Program-made: the position numbers and the translations under genes | Notes under the pieces: generated by a model | The model's database searches: none | What the model was told of the DNA's origin: nothing | The model's input: the letters and a program-made list of their open reading frames with translations, nothing else | Shown: positions 15,201 through 22,874 of the stretch, one piece after another | How the letters are laid out: each line of letters begins with the position of its first letter | How positions within the stretch are numbered: position 1 is the stretch's first letter | Origin: an uncultured Collinsella sp. | GTDB lineage: Bacteria; Actinomycetota; Coriobacteriia; Coriobacteriales; Coriobacteriaceae | Length of the DNA: 24,074 bases | Assembly (NCBI GenBank): GCA_958427895.1 | Contig: CAUADW010000026.1 | Span: 1 to 24,074 of the forward strand | Direction: 5' to 3'

Positions 15201-16586
15201 ATGACTAAGGAACTCGATTTCGAGGCAATTAAAAACGCTGCTGAGTCCCACCGTGCTGATATGACGCGTTTTCTTCGCGCAATGATTAGCCACCCCTCTG
15301 AGTCCTGCGAGGAGGGTGAGGTTGTTGCCTGCATCAAGGCCGAGATGGAGAACCTTGGCTATGACGAGGTCAAGGTCGACGGCCTGGGCAACGTCATGGG
15401 CTTTATGGGCGAGGGCGACAAGATCATCGCCATCGACTCCCATATCGACACCGTCGGCATCGGCAACATCGAGAACTGGGACGCCGATCCCTATGAGGGC
15501 TACGAGACCGACGAGATCATCTACGGCCGCGGCGGCTCCGACCAGGAGGGCGGCATGGCTTCTGCTACCTACGCTGCCAAGATGATGAAGGACATGGGCC
15601 TCATCCCCGAGGGCTACAAGATCATGGTCGTCGGCACCGTCCAGGAAGAGGACTGCGACGGCATGTGCTGGCAGTACATCTACAACAAGGACGGCATTAA
15701 GCCCGAGTTCGTCATTTCCACCGAGCCCACCGACGGCGGCATCTATCGCGGTCACCGCGGCCGCATGGAGATCCGCGTCGACGTTCACGGCACCTCCTGC
15801 CACGGCTCCGCTCCCGACCGCGGCGACAATGCCATCTACAAGATGGCCGACATCATCGCCGACGTCCGTGCCCTCAACAACAACGGTTGCGACGAGTCGA
15901 CCGACATCAAGGGTCTCGTCAAGATGCTCGACCCCAAGTACAATCCCGAGCACTTCGAGGATGCCCGCTTCCTGGGCCGCGGCACCTGCACCGTCAGCCA
16001 GATCTTCTACACCAGCCCCAGCCGCTGCGCTGTCGCTGACTCCTGCGCCATCTCCATCGACCGTCGCATGACCGCCGGCGAGACCTGGGAGTCCTGCCTG
16101 GACGAGATCCGCAACCTGCCGGCCGCCAAGAAGTACGGAGACGACGTGAAGGTCTCCATGTACATGTATGACCGTCCGTCCTGGACCGGCGAGGTCTACG
16201 AGACCGAGGCTTACTTCCCCACGTGGATCAACAAGGAGACCGCTCCGCACGTTAAGGCCCTCGTCGACGCCCACAAGGCCATGTTTGGTGACGAGCGCAT
16301 CGGCTGCGAGCCTAGCATGGACAAGCGCACCGGTCGCCCGCTGTGCGACAAGTGGACCTTCTCCACGAACTGCGTCTCCATCCAGGGCCGCTACGGCATC
16401 CCCTGCGTCGGCTTTGGCCCGGGTGCCGAGTCTCAGGCTCACGCTCCCAACGAGGTCACCTACAAGGACGACCTGGTCACCGCTGCCGCCATGTATGTGG
16501 CTGCCCTGAACCTCTACGATCCGAGCCAGGCCGATGGCGACGCCACCGTGTTCCGCGCCGGTCTGACCAACAACAAGATCGACTAG
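15201..16586 (+). CDS. ygeY: YgeY-family M20 metallohydrolase
   Basis: This 461-residue cytosolic hydrolase belongs to the M20 (ArgE/DapE/ACY1) group. Zinc-site motifs are in order: IDSHIDTVG with a histidine and aspartate, GRGGSDQEGGMA giving the bridging aspartate, VGTVQEEDCDG with the catalytic and metal glutamates, and STEPTDGG. AHAPNE near the C terminus gives the last histidine. It is about 60 residues longer than E. coli YgeY (about 403); the extra length seems to lie in the lid domain and around residues 330-390, which carry several cysteines. ATG 15201 follows AGAAAGG by nine bases; a TTG nine bases earlier is in frame but lacks spacing. In this cluster it probably cleaves an amide or ureido intermediate before DpaL and YgeW act. 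The substrate is inferred only from context. Confidence 0.94.
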   Translation: MTKELDFEAIKNAAESHRADMTRFLRAMISHPSESCEEGEVVACIKAEMENLGYDEVKVDGLGNVMGFMGEGDKIIAIDSHIDTVGIGNIENWDADPYEGYETDEIIYGRGGSDQEGGMASATYAAKMMKDMGLIPEGYKIMVVGTVQEEDCDGMCWQYIYNKDGIKPEFVISTEPTDGGIYRGHRGRMEIRVDVHGTSCHGSAPDRGDNAIYKMADIIADVRALNNNGCDESTDIKGLVKMLDPKYNPEHFEDARFLGRGTCTVSQIFYTSPSRCAVADSCAISIDRRMTAGETWESCLDEIRNLPAAKKYGDDVKVSMYMYDRPSWTGEVYETEAYFPTWINKETAPHVKALVDAHKAMFGDERIGCEPSMDKRTGRPLCDKWTFSTNCVSIQGRYGIPCVGFGPGAESQAHAPNEVTYKDDLVTAAAMYVAALNLYDPSQADGDATVFRAGLTNNKID

Positions 16587-16607
16587 TCCCATTCCTTGAT
16601 CTTGTTG
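16571..16607 (+). other. Hairpin spanning the ygeY stop codon
   Basis: CAACAAGATC (16571-16580) is exactly inverted at 16598-16607, a 10-bp stem whose 17-base loop contains the TAG stop of ygeY. A second, GC-rich hairpin, CCGGGG/CCCCGG (16610-16615/16627-16632), follows at once. Neither has a T-run. They may slow 3' decay or mark an mRNA processing point between ygeY and ygeW. Confidence 0.5.
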
Positions 16608-16704
16608 AGCCGGGGGCCGCTCGTGTCCCCGGCACCCCCGGTTGACTTGGGGCCCGCGGTCGTTATCTCCCATGCTTCCTCGACGGTGGCGGGTCCTCGT
16701 CATA

Positions 16705-16744
16705 GTGCTCTGCATGTTCTAGCCACACGCGCATGCCGGAGCAC
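16705..16744 (+). promoter_or_regulatory. Leader hairpin before ygeW
   Basis: GTGCTCTGCATG (16705-16716) pairs with 16732-16744 through 12 base pairs, with one T-G pair and a single bulged C. The loop has 15 bases. It ends 43 bases before the ygeW start and 28 before the ribosome binding site GGAAAGGA. No clear promoter boxes are seen in the 201-base gap. Confidence 0.45.
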
Positions 16745-16787
16745 ATCTACTCATTGCAATCGTTTCATCTTTGGAAAGGACACATAC

Positions 16788-17990
16788 ATGGACGCCAAGT
16801 TTACCGAGCTCGTCGAGCAGCTGAACGGCCTCGATTTTAAGGGCATGTACGGCAGCGACTTCCTGCACACCTGGGACAAGACCACCGATGAGCTCAAGGC
16901 TCTCTACATCGTCGCCGACGCCCTGCGCGAGCTGCGTGAGAACAACGTTTCGTCCAAGATTTTCGACTCGGGCCTGGCCGTCTCGCTGTTCCGCGACAAC
17001 TCCACCCGTACGCGCTTCTCCTTCTCTAAGGCCGCCAACCTGCTCGGCCTTGAGCTGCAGGACCTGGACGAGAAGAAGTCCCAGATTGCCCACGGCGAGA
17101 CCGTCCGCGAGACCGCTACCATGATCTCCTTCATGGCCGACGTCATCGGCATCCGCGACGACATGTACATCGGCAAGGGCGATGCCTACATGGCCGAGGT
17201 CTCCGAGTCTGTCCAACAGGCCTACGAGGACGGCGTTCTGGATCACCGTCCCACGCTCATCTCCCTGCAGTCCGATTCCGACCACCCAACGCAGTCCTCT
17301 GCCGACATGCTCTACCTCATCAACGAGTTTGGCGGCCTTGAGAACCTCAAGGGCAAGAAGGTTGCCGTTACCTGGGCCTATTCGCCCTCTTACGGCAAGC
17401 CGCTGTCCTGCCCGCAGTCGCTGATCAGCCTGCTGCCTCGCTTTGGCATGGACGTCACCCTGGCTCACCCCGAGGGCTACGACCTCATGCCCGAGGTCGT
17501 CGAGCGCGCCAAGGGCTACGCCGCCGAGTCCGGCACCACCTTTAAGCAGGTCAACACCATGGCCGAGGCCTTCGAGGGCGCCGACATCGTGATCCCCAAG
17601 AGCTGGGCTCCGTTTGCCGCCATGGAGAAGCGTACCAACCTGTACGCCGAGGGCGACGACGCCGGCATCGCAGCGCTCGAGAAGGAGCTGCTTGCCCAGA
17701 ACGCCACCCATCAGGATTGGTGCTCCACGACCGAGCTCATGGAGAAGACCGCCAACGGCCAGGACACCATCTTTATGCACCCGCTGCCCGCCGACATCTC
17801 CGGTGTCTCTTGCGAGCACGGCGAGGTCAACGCCGACGTCTTCGACATGCACCGCGTGGGCATGTACAAGGAGGCCAGCTACAAGCCGTACGCTATCGCA
17901 GCCATGATGTTCCTGCAGAAGGTTGCCGATCCCGCCGCCGCCCTCAAGGCCCTCGACGAGCGCAACACCGCCCGTTGGTTCCAGGCCTAA
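16788..17990 (+). CDS. ygeW: Knotted carbamoyltransferase YgeW
   Basis: This 400-residue protein is in the aspartate/ornithine carbamoyltransferase superfamily, YgeW branch (E. coli 396). The carbamoyl-phosphate loop is STRTR at 72-76 (SLFRDNSTRTRFSF). HPTQ stands at 166-169, and HPLP at 331-334 follows the substrate-side segment. The start ATG has GGAAAGGA eight bases upstream. In purine breakdown the enzyme is expected to run in the phosphorolytic direction, releasing carbamoyl phosphate from a carbamoylated intermediate. Carbamate kinase, encoded 14 bases downstream, would then make ATP. That direction is inference from the gene pair. Several gut bacteria carry the same ygeX-ygeY-ygeW trio in urate-linked clusters. 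Codon use is as biased as in dpaL and ygeY, suggesting these are abundant proteins. Confidence 0.95.
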   Translation: MDAKFTELVEQLNGLDFKGMYGSDFLHTWDKTTDELKALYIVADALRELRENNVSSKIFDSGLAVSLFRDNSTRTRFSFSKAANLLGLELQDLDEKKSQIAHGETVRETATMISFMADVIGIRDDMYIGKGDAYMAEVSESVQQAYEDGVLDHRPTLISLQSDSDHPTQSSADMLYLINEFGGLENLKGKKVAVTWAYSPSYGKPLSCPQSLISLLPRFGMDVTLAHPEGYDLMPEVVERAKGYAAESGTTFKQVNTMAEAFEGADIVIPKSWAPFAAMEKRTNLYAEGDDAGIAALEKELLAQNATHQDWCSTTELMEKTANGQDTIFMHPLPADISGVSCEHGEVNADVFDMHRVGMYKEASYKPYAIAAMMFLQKVADPAAALKALDERNTARWFQA

Positions 17991-18004
17991 AGCTGGGCTG
18001 AGAA

Positions 18005-18955
18005 ATGGCTAAGCGTATCGTTGTCGCCTTGGGCGGAAACGCCCTCGGAGCCAACCTTCCCGAGCAGATGGAGGCCGTCAAGACGACTTCCAAGGCTATC
18101 GTCGACCTGATCGAGGAGGGCAACGAGGTCGTCGTCGTGCACGGCAACGGTCCCCAGGTGGGCATGATCGCCAACGCGATGGCTGAGCTCACGCGCTCTA
18201 ATCCTCAGAAGTACGTTCCCTGCCCCTTGTCCGTTTGCGGCGCCATGAGCCAGGGCTACATTGGCTATGACCTGCAAAATGCGCTGCGCGAGGAAATGCT
18301 CGACCGCAATATCGACAAGGGTGTCGCCACCGTGCTCACCCAGGTCGAGGTTGCGGCAGACGACCCGGCCTTTGCCGACCCGGTCAAGCCGATTGGTCCG
18401 TGGATGAGCGAGGCCGAGGCCAAGGAGTTGGAGGCCGATCGCGGCTATCAGTTCATCCACGACGAGAAGCAGGGCTTCCGTCGCGTGGTTGCCTCTCCCA
18501 AGCCCGTGAACATCGTCGAGCTCGACACCATCAAGTCGCTCGTTGAGTCCAACCATGTGGTGATCTCTTGCGGCGGCGGTGGCATTCCCGTCACCAAGGC
18601 CCAGGGCAACCACCTTAAGGGCGCTGCCGCCGTCATCGATAAGGACTTTGCGGCCGAGAAGCTCGCCGAGCAGCTCGATGCCGATGCCCTGGTTATCCTG
18701 ACGGCCGTGGAGAAGGTTGCCATTGGCTTTGGCACCGACCACGAGCAGTGGCTCGACACGCTGACCGCGGCTGACGTAAAGCGTCTGTCCGAGGCCAACG
18801 AGTTCGGTCGCGGCTCCATGCTGCCCAAGGTCCAGGCAGCCTCGACATTTGCCGAGAGCAAGCCGGGCCGCACGGCGCTCATCACGCTGCTCGAGAAGGC
18901 GCGCGATGGCCTTGCCGGCAAGACCGGTACCACGTTTACCGGCGACGCTGAGTAG
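18005..18955 (+). CDS. arcC: Carbamate kinase (YqeA/ArcC type)
   Basis: This 316-residue kinase transfers phosphate from carbamoyl phosphate to ADP. It has the amino-acid-kinase motifs of the family: ALGGNALG at residues 8-15, VVVVHGNGPQVGMIAN near 40-55 and ISCGGGGIPV near 181-190. Length is normal (about 310). The start codon is 14 bases after ygeW, so the two are probably one transcript; GCTGAGA is a modest ribosome binding site. A strong terminator follows. In E. coli the cluster copy is called yqeA, and here no arginine deiminase genes are nearby, so the substrate carbamoyl phosphate most likely comes from YgeW. This would be the main ATP-yielding step of the pathway (inference from pairing). 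Confidence 0.95.
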   Translation: MAKRIVVALGGNALGANLPEQMEAVKTTSKAIVDLIEEGNEVVVVHGNGPQVGMIANAMAELTRSNPQKYVPCPLSVCGAMSQGYIGYDLQNALREEMLDRNIDKGVATVLTQVEVAADDPAFADPVKPIGPWMSEAEAKELEADRGYQFIHDEKQGFRRVVASPKPVNIVELDTIKSLVESNHVVISCGGGGIPVTKAQGNHLKGAAAVIDKDFAAEKLAEQLDADALVILTAVEKVAIGFGTDHEQWLDTLTAADVKRLSEANEFGRGSMLPKVQAASTFAESKPGRTALITLLEKARDGLAGKTGTTFTGDAE

Positions 18956-18973
18956 GCATATCTGCACCATTGA

Positions 18974-19007
18974 GGAGGGTGCCCTGCGTCGCGGGGTGCC
19001 CTCCTTT
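18974..19007 (+). terminator. Terminator after carbamate kinase
   Basis: Bases 18974-18986 pair with 18992-19004 (GGAGGG...CCCTCC outermost, three G-T pairs inside) with a five-base loop, then TTT. It begins 18 bases after the stop codon and closes the ygeW-arcC transcript. Confidence 0.68.
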
Positions 19008-19132
19008 GTGCTATGGAGAGCCAAGGGGCGTTCGCTGGAAAACGAGCGCATACCTGTTCCGACGGAGTGCGAGCTTGGTATGGTGGGTATAGCAACTATG
19101 GTGTCCAAGGCAGCCAGGGGAGGTTTGCGGAG

Positions 19133-19747
19133 ATGAAACTCGGTTGCGTGATTATGGCCTCGGGCGAGGGCAAGCGATTTGGCTCCAACAAGATGCTCGC
19201 CGATATCTATGGCGAGCCGCTGATTGCCCGGACCATCGATTCGGTTCCCCGGGGCTTTGACGTTGTGGTTTCGACGCGTTGGCCCGAGGTCGCCCAGATT
19301 TGCGAGGACAAGCATTGTTCGTGCGTGCTGCACGATGGCGAGCTGCGCAGCGAAAGCGTCCGTGCGGGCCTTTCGTGGGGAGTCGAACGCAACTGGAAAG
19401 GTTGTCTCTTTTTGCCGGGCGACCAGCCGCTCGTGAGTGCGGATTCTTTTGAGGCTATGGTTCGTGCATTTGACGAGCGTGGCCGCAAGCGTCCGGTACG
19501 TCTTGCGTGCAACGGTGAGCCTTCGAGCCCAGTGCTCTTTCCGGCGGAACTGTTCGATGCACTTATGTGTCTTGAGGGCAAGGACGGCGGCGGTTCGATC
19601 CTCGAAGGCCGTACCGATGTGGTGCTGGTCGAGGCGCGTGCCTACGAGCTGTGGGACGTCGACACCGCCAAGGGACAGCGACGCATAGCGGAGCATATCG
19701 CCGCCTGCTCGTATTTTGATCGCGTGGCCAACTGCATCAATCAATAA
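19133..19747 (+). CDS. mocA: MocA/YgfJ-type nucleotidyltransferase for molybdenum cofactor
   Basis: This 204-residue MobA-like NTP-transferase resembles E. coli MocA/YgfJ (about 192 residues), which attaches CMP to molybdopterin to make the cytosine dinucleotide form. The nucleotide loop is MASGEGKRFGSNKML at residues 8-22, with the conserved lysine in SNK. The acidic motif is FLPGDQPLVS. ATG 19133 is chosen because GGGGAGG lies about nine bases upstream; the frame is open 40 codons further up but that part has no family resemblance. The gene ends nine bases before hyuA and is likely cotranscribed with it. It would serve the xdhD enzyme, whose family uses the cytosine dinucleotide cofactor. 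Whether it uses CTP or GTP is not read directly here. Confidence 0.85.
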   Translation: MKLGCVIMASGEGKRFGSNKMLADIYGEPLIARTIDSVPRGFDVVVSTRWPEVAQICEDKHCSCVLHDGELRSESVRAGLSWGVERNWKGCLFLPGDQPLVSADSFEAMVRAFDERGRKRPVRLACNGEPSSPVLFPAELFDALMCLEGKDGGGSILEGRTDVVLVEARAYELWDVDTAKGQRRIAEHIAACSYFDRVANCINQ

Positions 19748-19756
19748 GGAGCAATT

Positions 19757-21124
19757 ATGATCATCATAAAAAACGGCGCGCTCGTGACGCCCCAGGGGCT
19801 TCGCCGCGCCGATCTTGCCATGGATGGCGATAAGATCGTGCGGATCGCCGCGGCGATCGAGCCGGCCGAGGGCGATACCGTCGAGGACGCCGCGGGCTGC
19901 TGGGTGTTTCCCGGCTTTATCGACGGCCACACGCACATGCAGTGCTGGACCGGCATGGATTGGACAGCCGATAGCTTTGAGACCGGCACGCGCGCGGCTG
20001 CCTGCGGCGGCACGACGACCATTGTGGACTACGCGACGGCCGATCGCGGCGTGACCATGCCCGATGCCTTGGCCGAGTGGCATCGCCGCGCCGAGGGAAC
20101 CTGTACGGCCAACTACGCCTTTCATATGGCACTCGCCGAGTGGAACGAGCGCAACCGCGCCGATCTTTCGGCCATGCGCGAGGCGGGCGTATCGTCGTTC
20201 AAGACCTACTTTGCCTACGATCATCTGCGCCTGGACGATGCCGAGACGCTCGAGGTGCTCGAGGAGCTCAAGCGTATTGGCGGTATCCTGTGCGTGCATT
20301 GCGAGAACGGCACGCTGGTGAATGAGCTGCAGAAGCGCGTGTTTGAGCAGGGTATCCACGGGCCCGAGGGCCACGCGCTCAGCCGTCCGGACGTGTGCGA
20401 GGCCGAGGCAGTGAGCCGTCTGCTGTATCTGGCGCACTTGGCCGGCGACGCACCGGTCAACGTGGTGCACCTTTCGACCAAGCTGGGGCTCGAGGCCATC
20501 CGTGCTGCCAAAGCGCGCGGGCAGAAGAATATCTATGTCGAGACCTGCCCCCAGTATCTGATGCTCGACGACACCTGTTATCTGGAGCAGGGCGAGGACG
20601 GCTTTGCGGGCGCCAAGTATGTGATGAGCCCGCCGCTGCGCCATGCCGGTGACCGTGCCGCGCTGCGCGAGGCGCTTGTGGCCGGCGAGATCGATACGAT
20701 TGCGACCGACCACTGCAGCTTTAACCTGCACGGGCAAAAGGACCGCGGGCGCGACGACTTCCGCGCGATTCCCAACGGCGGGCCCGGCGTGGAGCATCGT
20801 CCCGTCGCGATTGCCACGAGCTTTGAGGGCCAGCTGGGCCCCGAGGACCTCTGCCGCTTGATGAGCGAGAGCCCGGCGCGCGTGTTTGGCATGTACCCGC
20901 GCAAGGGCTGTCTTGCCGAGGGCTCCGATGCCGATGTGTGCGTGTGGGATCCCCAGGCGCGCTGGACGATCAGCGCCGCGACACAGCATCAGGCTGTGGA
21001 CTACACGCCGCTCGAGGGTTTTGAGGCACATGGCCGCGCCAAGGCCGTGTTTGTGAACGGCGTGCTGGCGGCACGCGACGGCGAGCCCACCGGAGCCCAG
21101 CCCGGTCGCTACGTGCCCCGCTAG
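19757..21124 (+). CDS. hyuA: HyuA: D-hydantoinase/dihydropyrimidinase family
   Basis: This 455-residue cyclic amidohydrolase (E. coli HyuA about 461) opens hydantoin- or dihydropyrimidine-like rings. All ligands of the binuclear metal site are present: H58 and H60 in GHTHM, the lysine expected to be carbamylated at K149 in SSFKTYFAYD, H181 in HCEN, H238 in HLST and D318 in TDHCSF. AATAAGGAG precedes the ATG. In a purine cluster it would hydrolyse a ring produced after reduction or decarboxylation of the purine; which ring is not shown by sequence. It is followed by a long palindromic repeat and then by yqeC on the opposite strand. The end of the protein is a typical beta-sandwich closure (AKAVFVNGVLAARDGEP). 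Confidence 0.94.
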   Translation: MIIIKNGALVTPQGLRRADLAMDGDKIVRIAAAIEPAEGDTVEDAAGCWVFPGFIDGHTHMQCWTGMDWTADSFETGTRAAACGGTTTIVDYATADRGVTMPDALAEWHRRAEGTCTANYAFHMALAEWNERNRADLSAMREAGVSSFKTYFAYDHLRLDDAETLEVLEELKRIGGILCVHCENGTLVNELQKRVFEQGIHGPEGHALSRPDVCEAEAVSRLLYLAHLAGDAPVNVVHLSTKLGLEAIRAAKARGQKNIYVETCPQYLMLDDTCYLEQGEDGFAGAKYVMSPPLRHAGDRAALREALVAGEIDTIATDHCSFNLHGQKDRGRDDFRAIPNGGPGVEHRPVAIATSFEGQLGPEDLCRLMSESPARVFGMYPRKGCLAEGSDADVCVWDPQARWTISAATQHQAVDYTPLEGFEAHGRAKAVFVNGVLAARDGEPTGAQPGRYVPR

Positions 21125-21144
21125 CAGCAAAGATGCCGTGTCCC

Positions 21145-21223
21145 CTCCTCAGTTGCGGTGAAATACGGACTGTTTGCGGCCGTCGGGCGGCCAAACAGTC
21201 CGTATTTCACCGCAACTGAGGAG
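21145..21223. repeat. Palindromic repeat, copy 1 (perfect 32-bp arms)
   Basis: Arms 21145-21176 and 21192-21223 are exact inverse complements over 32 bases, with a 15-base loop. The core arm AGTTGCGGTGAAATACGGAC recurs in copy 2 at 23936. It lies in the convergent gap between hyuA and yqeC and could end transcription from both sides, though no T-run follows. The length, symmetry and second copy suggest a dispersed palindromic element such as a REP or miniature transposon derivative. Confidence 0.85.
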
Positions 21224-21233
21224 ATGGGGCCGG

Positions 21234-21968
21234 CTACTTGAGGCTGCTGGCGACGACGGGGCGGCCGAGGGCTGCCTCGAAGCGGTCGGCCATTGTGGGG
21301 TCGCTGAGCGTGTCGACTTGGTTGAGCATGACGCGTGCGGTGCTGAGTTTCAGCGCCTGCATCTCGGCATTGAGCACCTGGGCGACGCGCTCGGGCGTGG
21401 CGATGTCGGTGAGCTTGCAGCCGCAACGCTCGCAAAAGAGCTCGGGGCGGTGGACGGCTTCGTTGATGGGCTTGCCGAACCCCGAGGCGCCGACGATCCA
21501 GACGATGTTGGCCGTGCCAGAGGGAATCACCGGCTCCCAGGCGGCGTGCGCCTTGAGCGGGAGCCGCTTGCTGCCGTCCGCCTCGGCCAGGACGTAGTCA
21601 AAGCGCTGCGCCAGCTGGTCGAGCGGCTCGGCAGGGGAGGAGAACTTGCCTGTCTGGGGGTCCAAGACACCTGTCTGGCAGATGCTTCCCCGCACAAGCC
21701 CCGCGCAGGCCTCGCAGGTGCAGCCTAGGGCGTGTGAGGCACCTGGCTTCCAGGGCGCGGCGTCCAGGCGACGGCTCGACCCGTCCCACGGCACGCCGGC
21801 GACGGGGAACATGCGCGTGGTGGTGCAGAGGAGCACGCGGCCGCCAGCGCGCATAAGCTCAAGGCCGAGCGTCTTCAGCAAGGTCGACTTGCCTCCACTG
21901 CCGATAATTGCAGTAATGCCCGGCTCGATCTTGAGCGCGGAGGCAAGGTTTCCGCTCGTCGTTTCCAT
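21234..21968 (-). CDS. yqeC: YqeC, selenium-dependent hydroxylase accessory protein
   Basis: This 244-residue P-loop protein belongs to the YqeC family, which accompanies Mo hydroxylases thought to need labile selenium. The nucleotide loop is GSGGKST at residues 23-29, and EADGSKRLPLKAH at 129-141 is the family signature. It carries two cysteine groups: C83, C85, C88 and C97 (GCTCEAC...SIC) and C179, C182 and C184 (FCERCGC). These could bind metal or handle selenium or sulfur (inference). It is divergent from yqeB, with about 100 bases between start codons. The region before the start is AT-rich and holds TATTAT boxes on this strand. GGCGGTG is a plausible but unusual ribosome binding site. 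Confidence 0.88.
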   Translation of the reverse strand: METTSGNLASALKIEPGITAIIGSGGKSTLLKTLGLELMRAGGRVLLCTTTRMFPVAGVPWDGSSRRLDAAPWKPGASHALGCTCEACAGLVRGSICQTGVLDPQTGKFSSPAEPLDQLAQRFDYVLAEADGSKRLPLKAHAAWEPVIPSGTANIVWIVGASGFGKPINEAVHRPELFCERCGCKLTDIATPERVAQVLNAEMQALKLSTARVMLNQVDTLSDPTMADRFEAALGRPVVASSLK

Positions 21969-21975
21969 CTGTTCA

Positions 21976-22010
21976 CCGCCGTATAATACTGTGATAATAA
22001 ATAATCATCA
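21976..22010. promoter_or_regulatory. AT-rich divergent promoter region of yqeC and yqeB
   Basis: In an otherwise GC-rich window this stretch has TATAAT on the plus strand (21982-21987) and TATTAT on the minus strand (21983-21988 and 21994-21999), between two divergent genes. The -35 partners are poor, so individual promoters cannot be assigned. Confidence 0.4.
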
Positions 22011-22014
22011 GAGT

Positions 22015-22032
22015 AGCGGTCGAACCGCTTTT
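22015..22032 (+). promoter_or_regulatory. Small hairpin with T-run in the yqeB leader
   Basis: AGCGGT (22015-22020) and ACCGCT (22024-22029) form a 6-bp stem with loop CGA, followed by TTTTG counting the last stem base. It lies 39 bases before the yqeB start and could act as a weak attenuator. Confidence 0.3.
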
Positions 22033-22070
22033 GCTCTGCTCAAACCGTAGCACAGGGAGGTGCCCCGGGA

Positions 22071-22865
22071 ATGCTCGTTTATGTTCGCGGCGCCGGCGAT
22101 ATCGCCACGGGCGTCGCTGCTCGCTTGGTGCGCGCCGGCGTGTCGGTTGTCATGGCCGACATCGCGGTTCCCACGTGCATCCGTCGCACAATCAGTTTTT
22201 GCGAGGCCATTCGCCTGGGCGAGGTCCAGGTCGAGGGCATTCGCGCTCGCTTGGCGCAGACGCCGGCAGAGGCGCTTGCAATTACCGAGGCCGGAGACGT
22301 CGCCGTTGTGGTGGATCCCCAGGCCAAGATGCTCGACGAACTGAAACCCGCTGCCGTGGTCGACGCGATTCTGGCCAAGCGCAACCTGGGCACCACGCGC
22401 GACATGGCGCCTACCGTCATCGCCGTGGGGCCGGGCTTTACCGCGCCGGTCGATTGCGACGCCGTGGTCGAGACCATGCGCGGGCATTTTTTGGGCCGCG
22501 TCATTACCCAGGGCTCGCCCCAGCCCAACACGGGCGTGCCGGGCGTGATCGCCGGCTATGGCAAGGAGCGCGTTATCCACAGCCCCGCCGCCGGCGTGTT
22601 TCGGTCCGACCGCGCAATCGGCGACATCGTGAGCGCCGGAGACGTGATTGGCTACGCGGACGATACGCCCATGTGCACGCAGATCGATGGCTGCCTGCGC
22701 GGGCTTTTGGCGAACGGCGTGCAGGTGACTGAGGGCTTTAAATGCGCCGATGTCGATCCGCGCGGCGATGCCAGCTATATCAACTACATTTCAGACAAGG
22801 CGACGTCGGTCGGCGGCGGCGTGCTCGAGGCACTCGCTATGCTCACCGATATCTTTAGAGGATAG
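22071..22865 (+). CDS. yqeB: YqeB (EF2563-type) selenium-dependent Mo hydroxylase maturation protein
   Basis: This 264-residue protein is of the EF2563/YqeB family, found with selenium-dependent molybdenum hydroxylases. It opens with a Rossmann-like loop, VRGAGDIATGVAARL (residues 5-19). It contains TVIAVGPGFTAPVDCDAVVETMRG near 115-138 and HFLGRVITQGSPQPNTG, then DPRGDASYINYISDKA near the end. GGGAGGTG precedes the ATG. E. coli YqeB is about twice this size; as I recall, it combines this domain with an XdhC-like one. Here the two halves are separate neighbouring genes, as in several Gram-positive bacteria. Its likely task is delivery or insertion of the labile selenium ligand into xdhD; that is family knowledge plus inference. 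Confidence 0.88.
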   Translation: MLVYVRGAGDIATGVAARLVRAGVSVVMADIAVPTCIRRTISFCEAIRLGEVQVEGIRARLAQTPAEALAITEAGDVAVVVDPQAKMLDELKPAAVVDAILAKRNLGTTRDMAPTVIAVGPGFTAPVDCDAVVETMRGHFLGRVITQGSPQPNTGVPGVIAGYGKERVIHSPAAGVFRSDRAIGDIVSAGDVIGYADDTPMCTQIDGCLRGLLANGVQVTEGFKCADVDPRGDASYINYISDKATSVGGGVLEALAMLTDIFRG

Positions 22866-22874
22866 AAGGCGGCA

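Noticed and set aside
17987..21130. 1047-codon minus-strand open frame across arcC, mocA and hyuA
   Set aside because: It spans three clear plus-strand genes and a terminator, so it is an artefact of codon bias.
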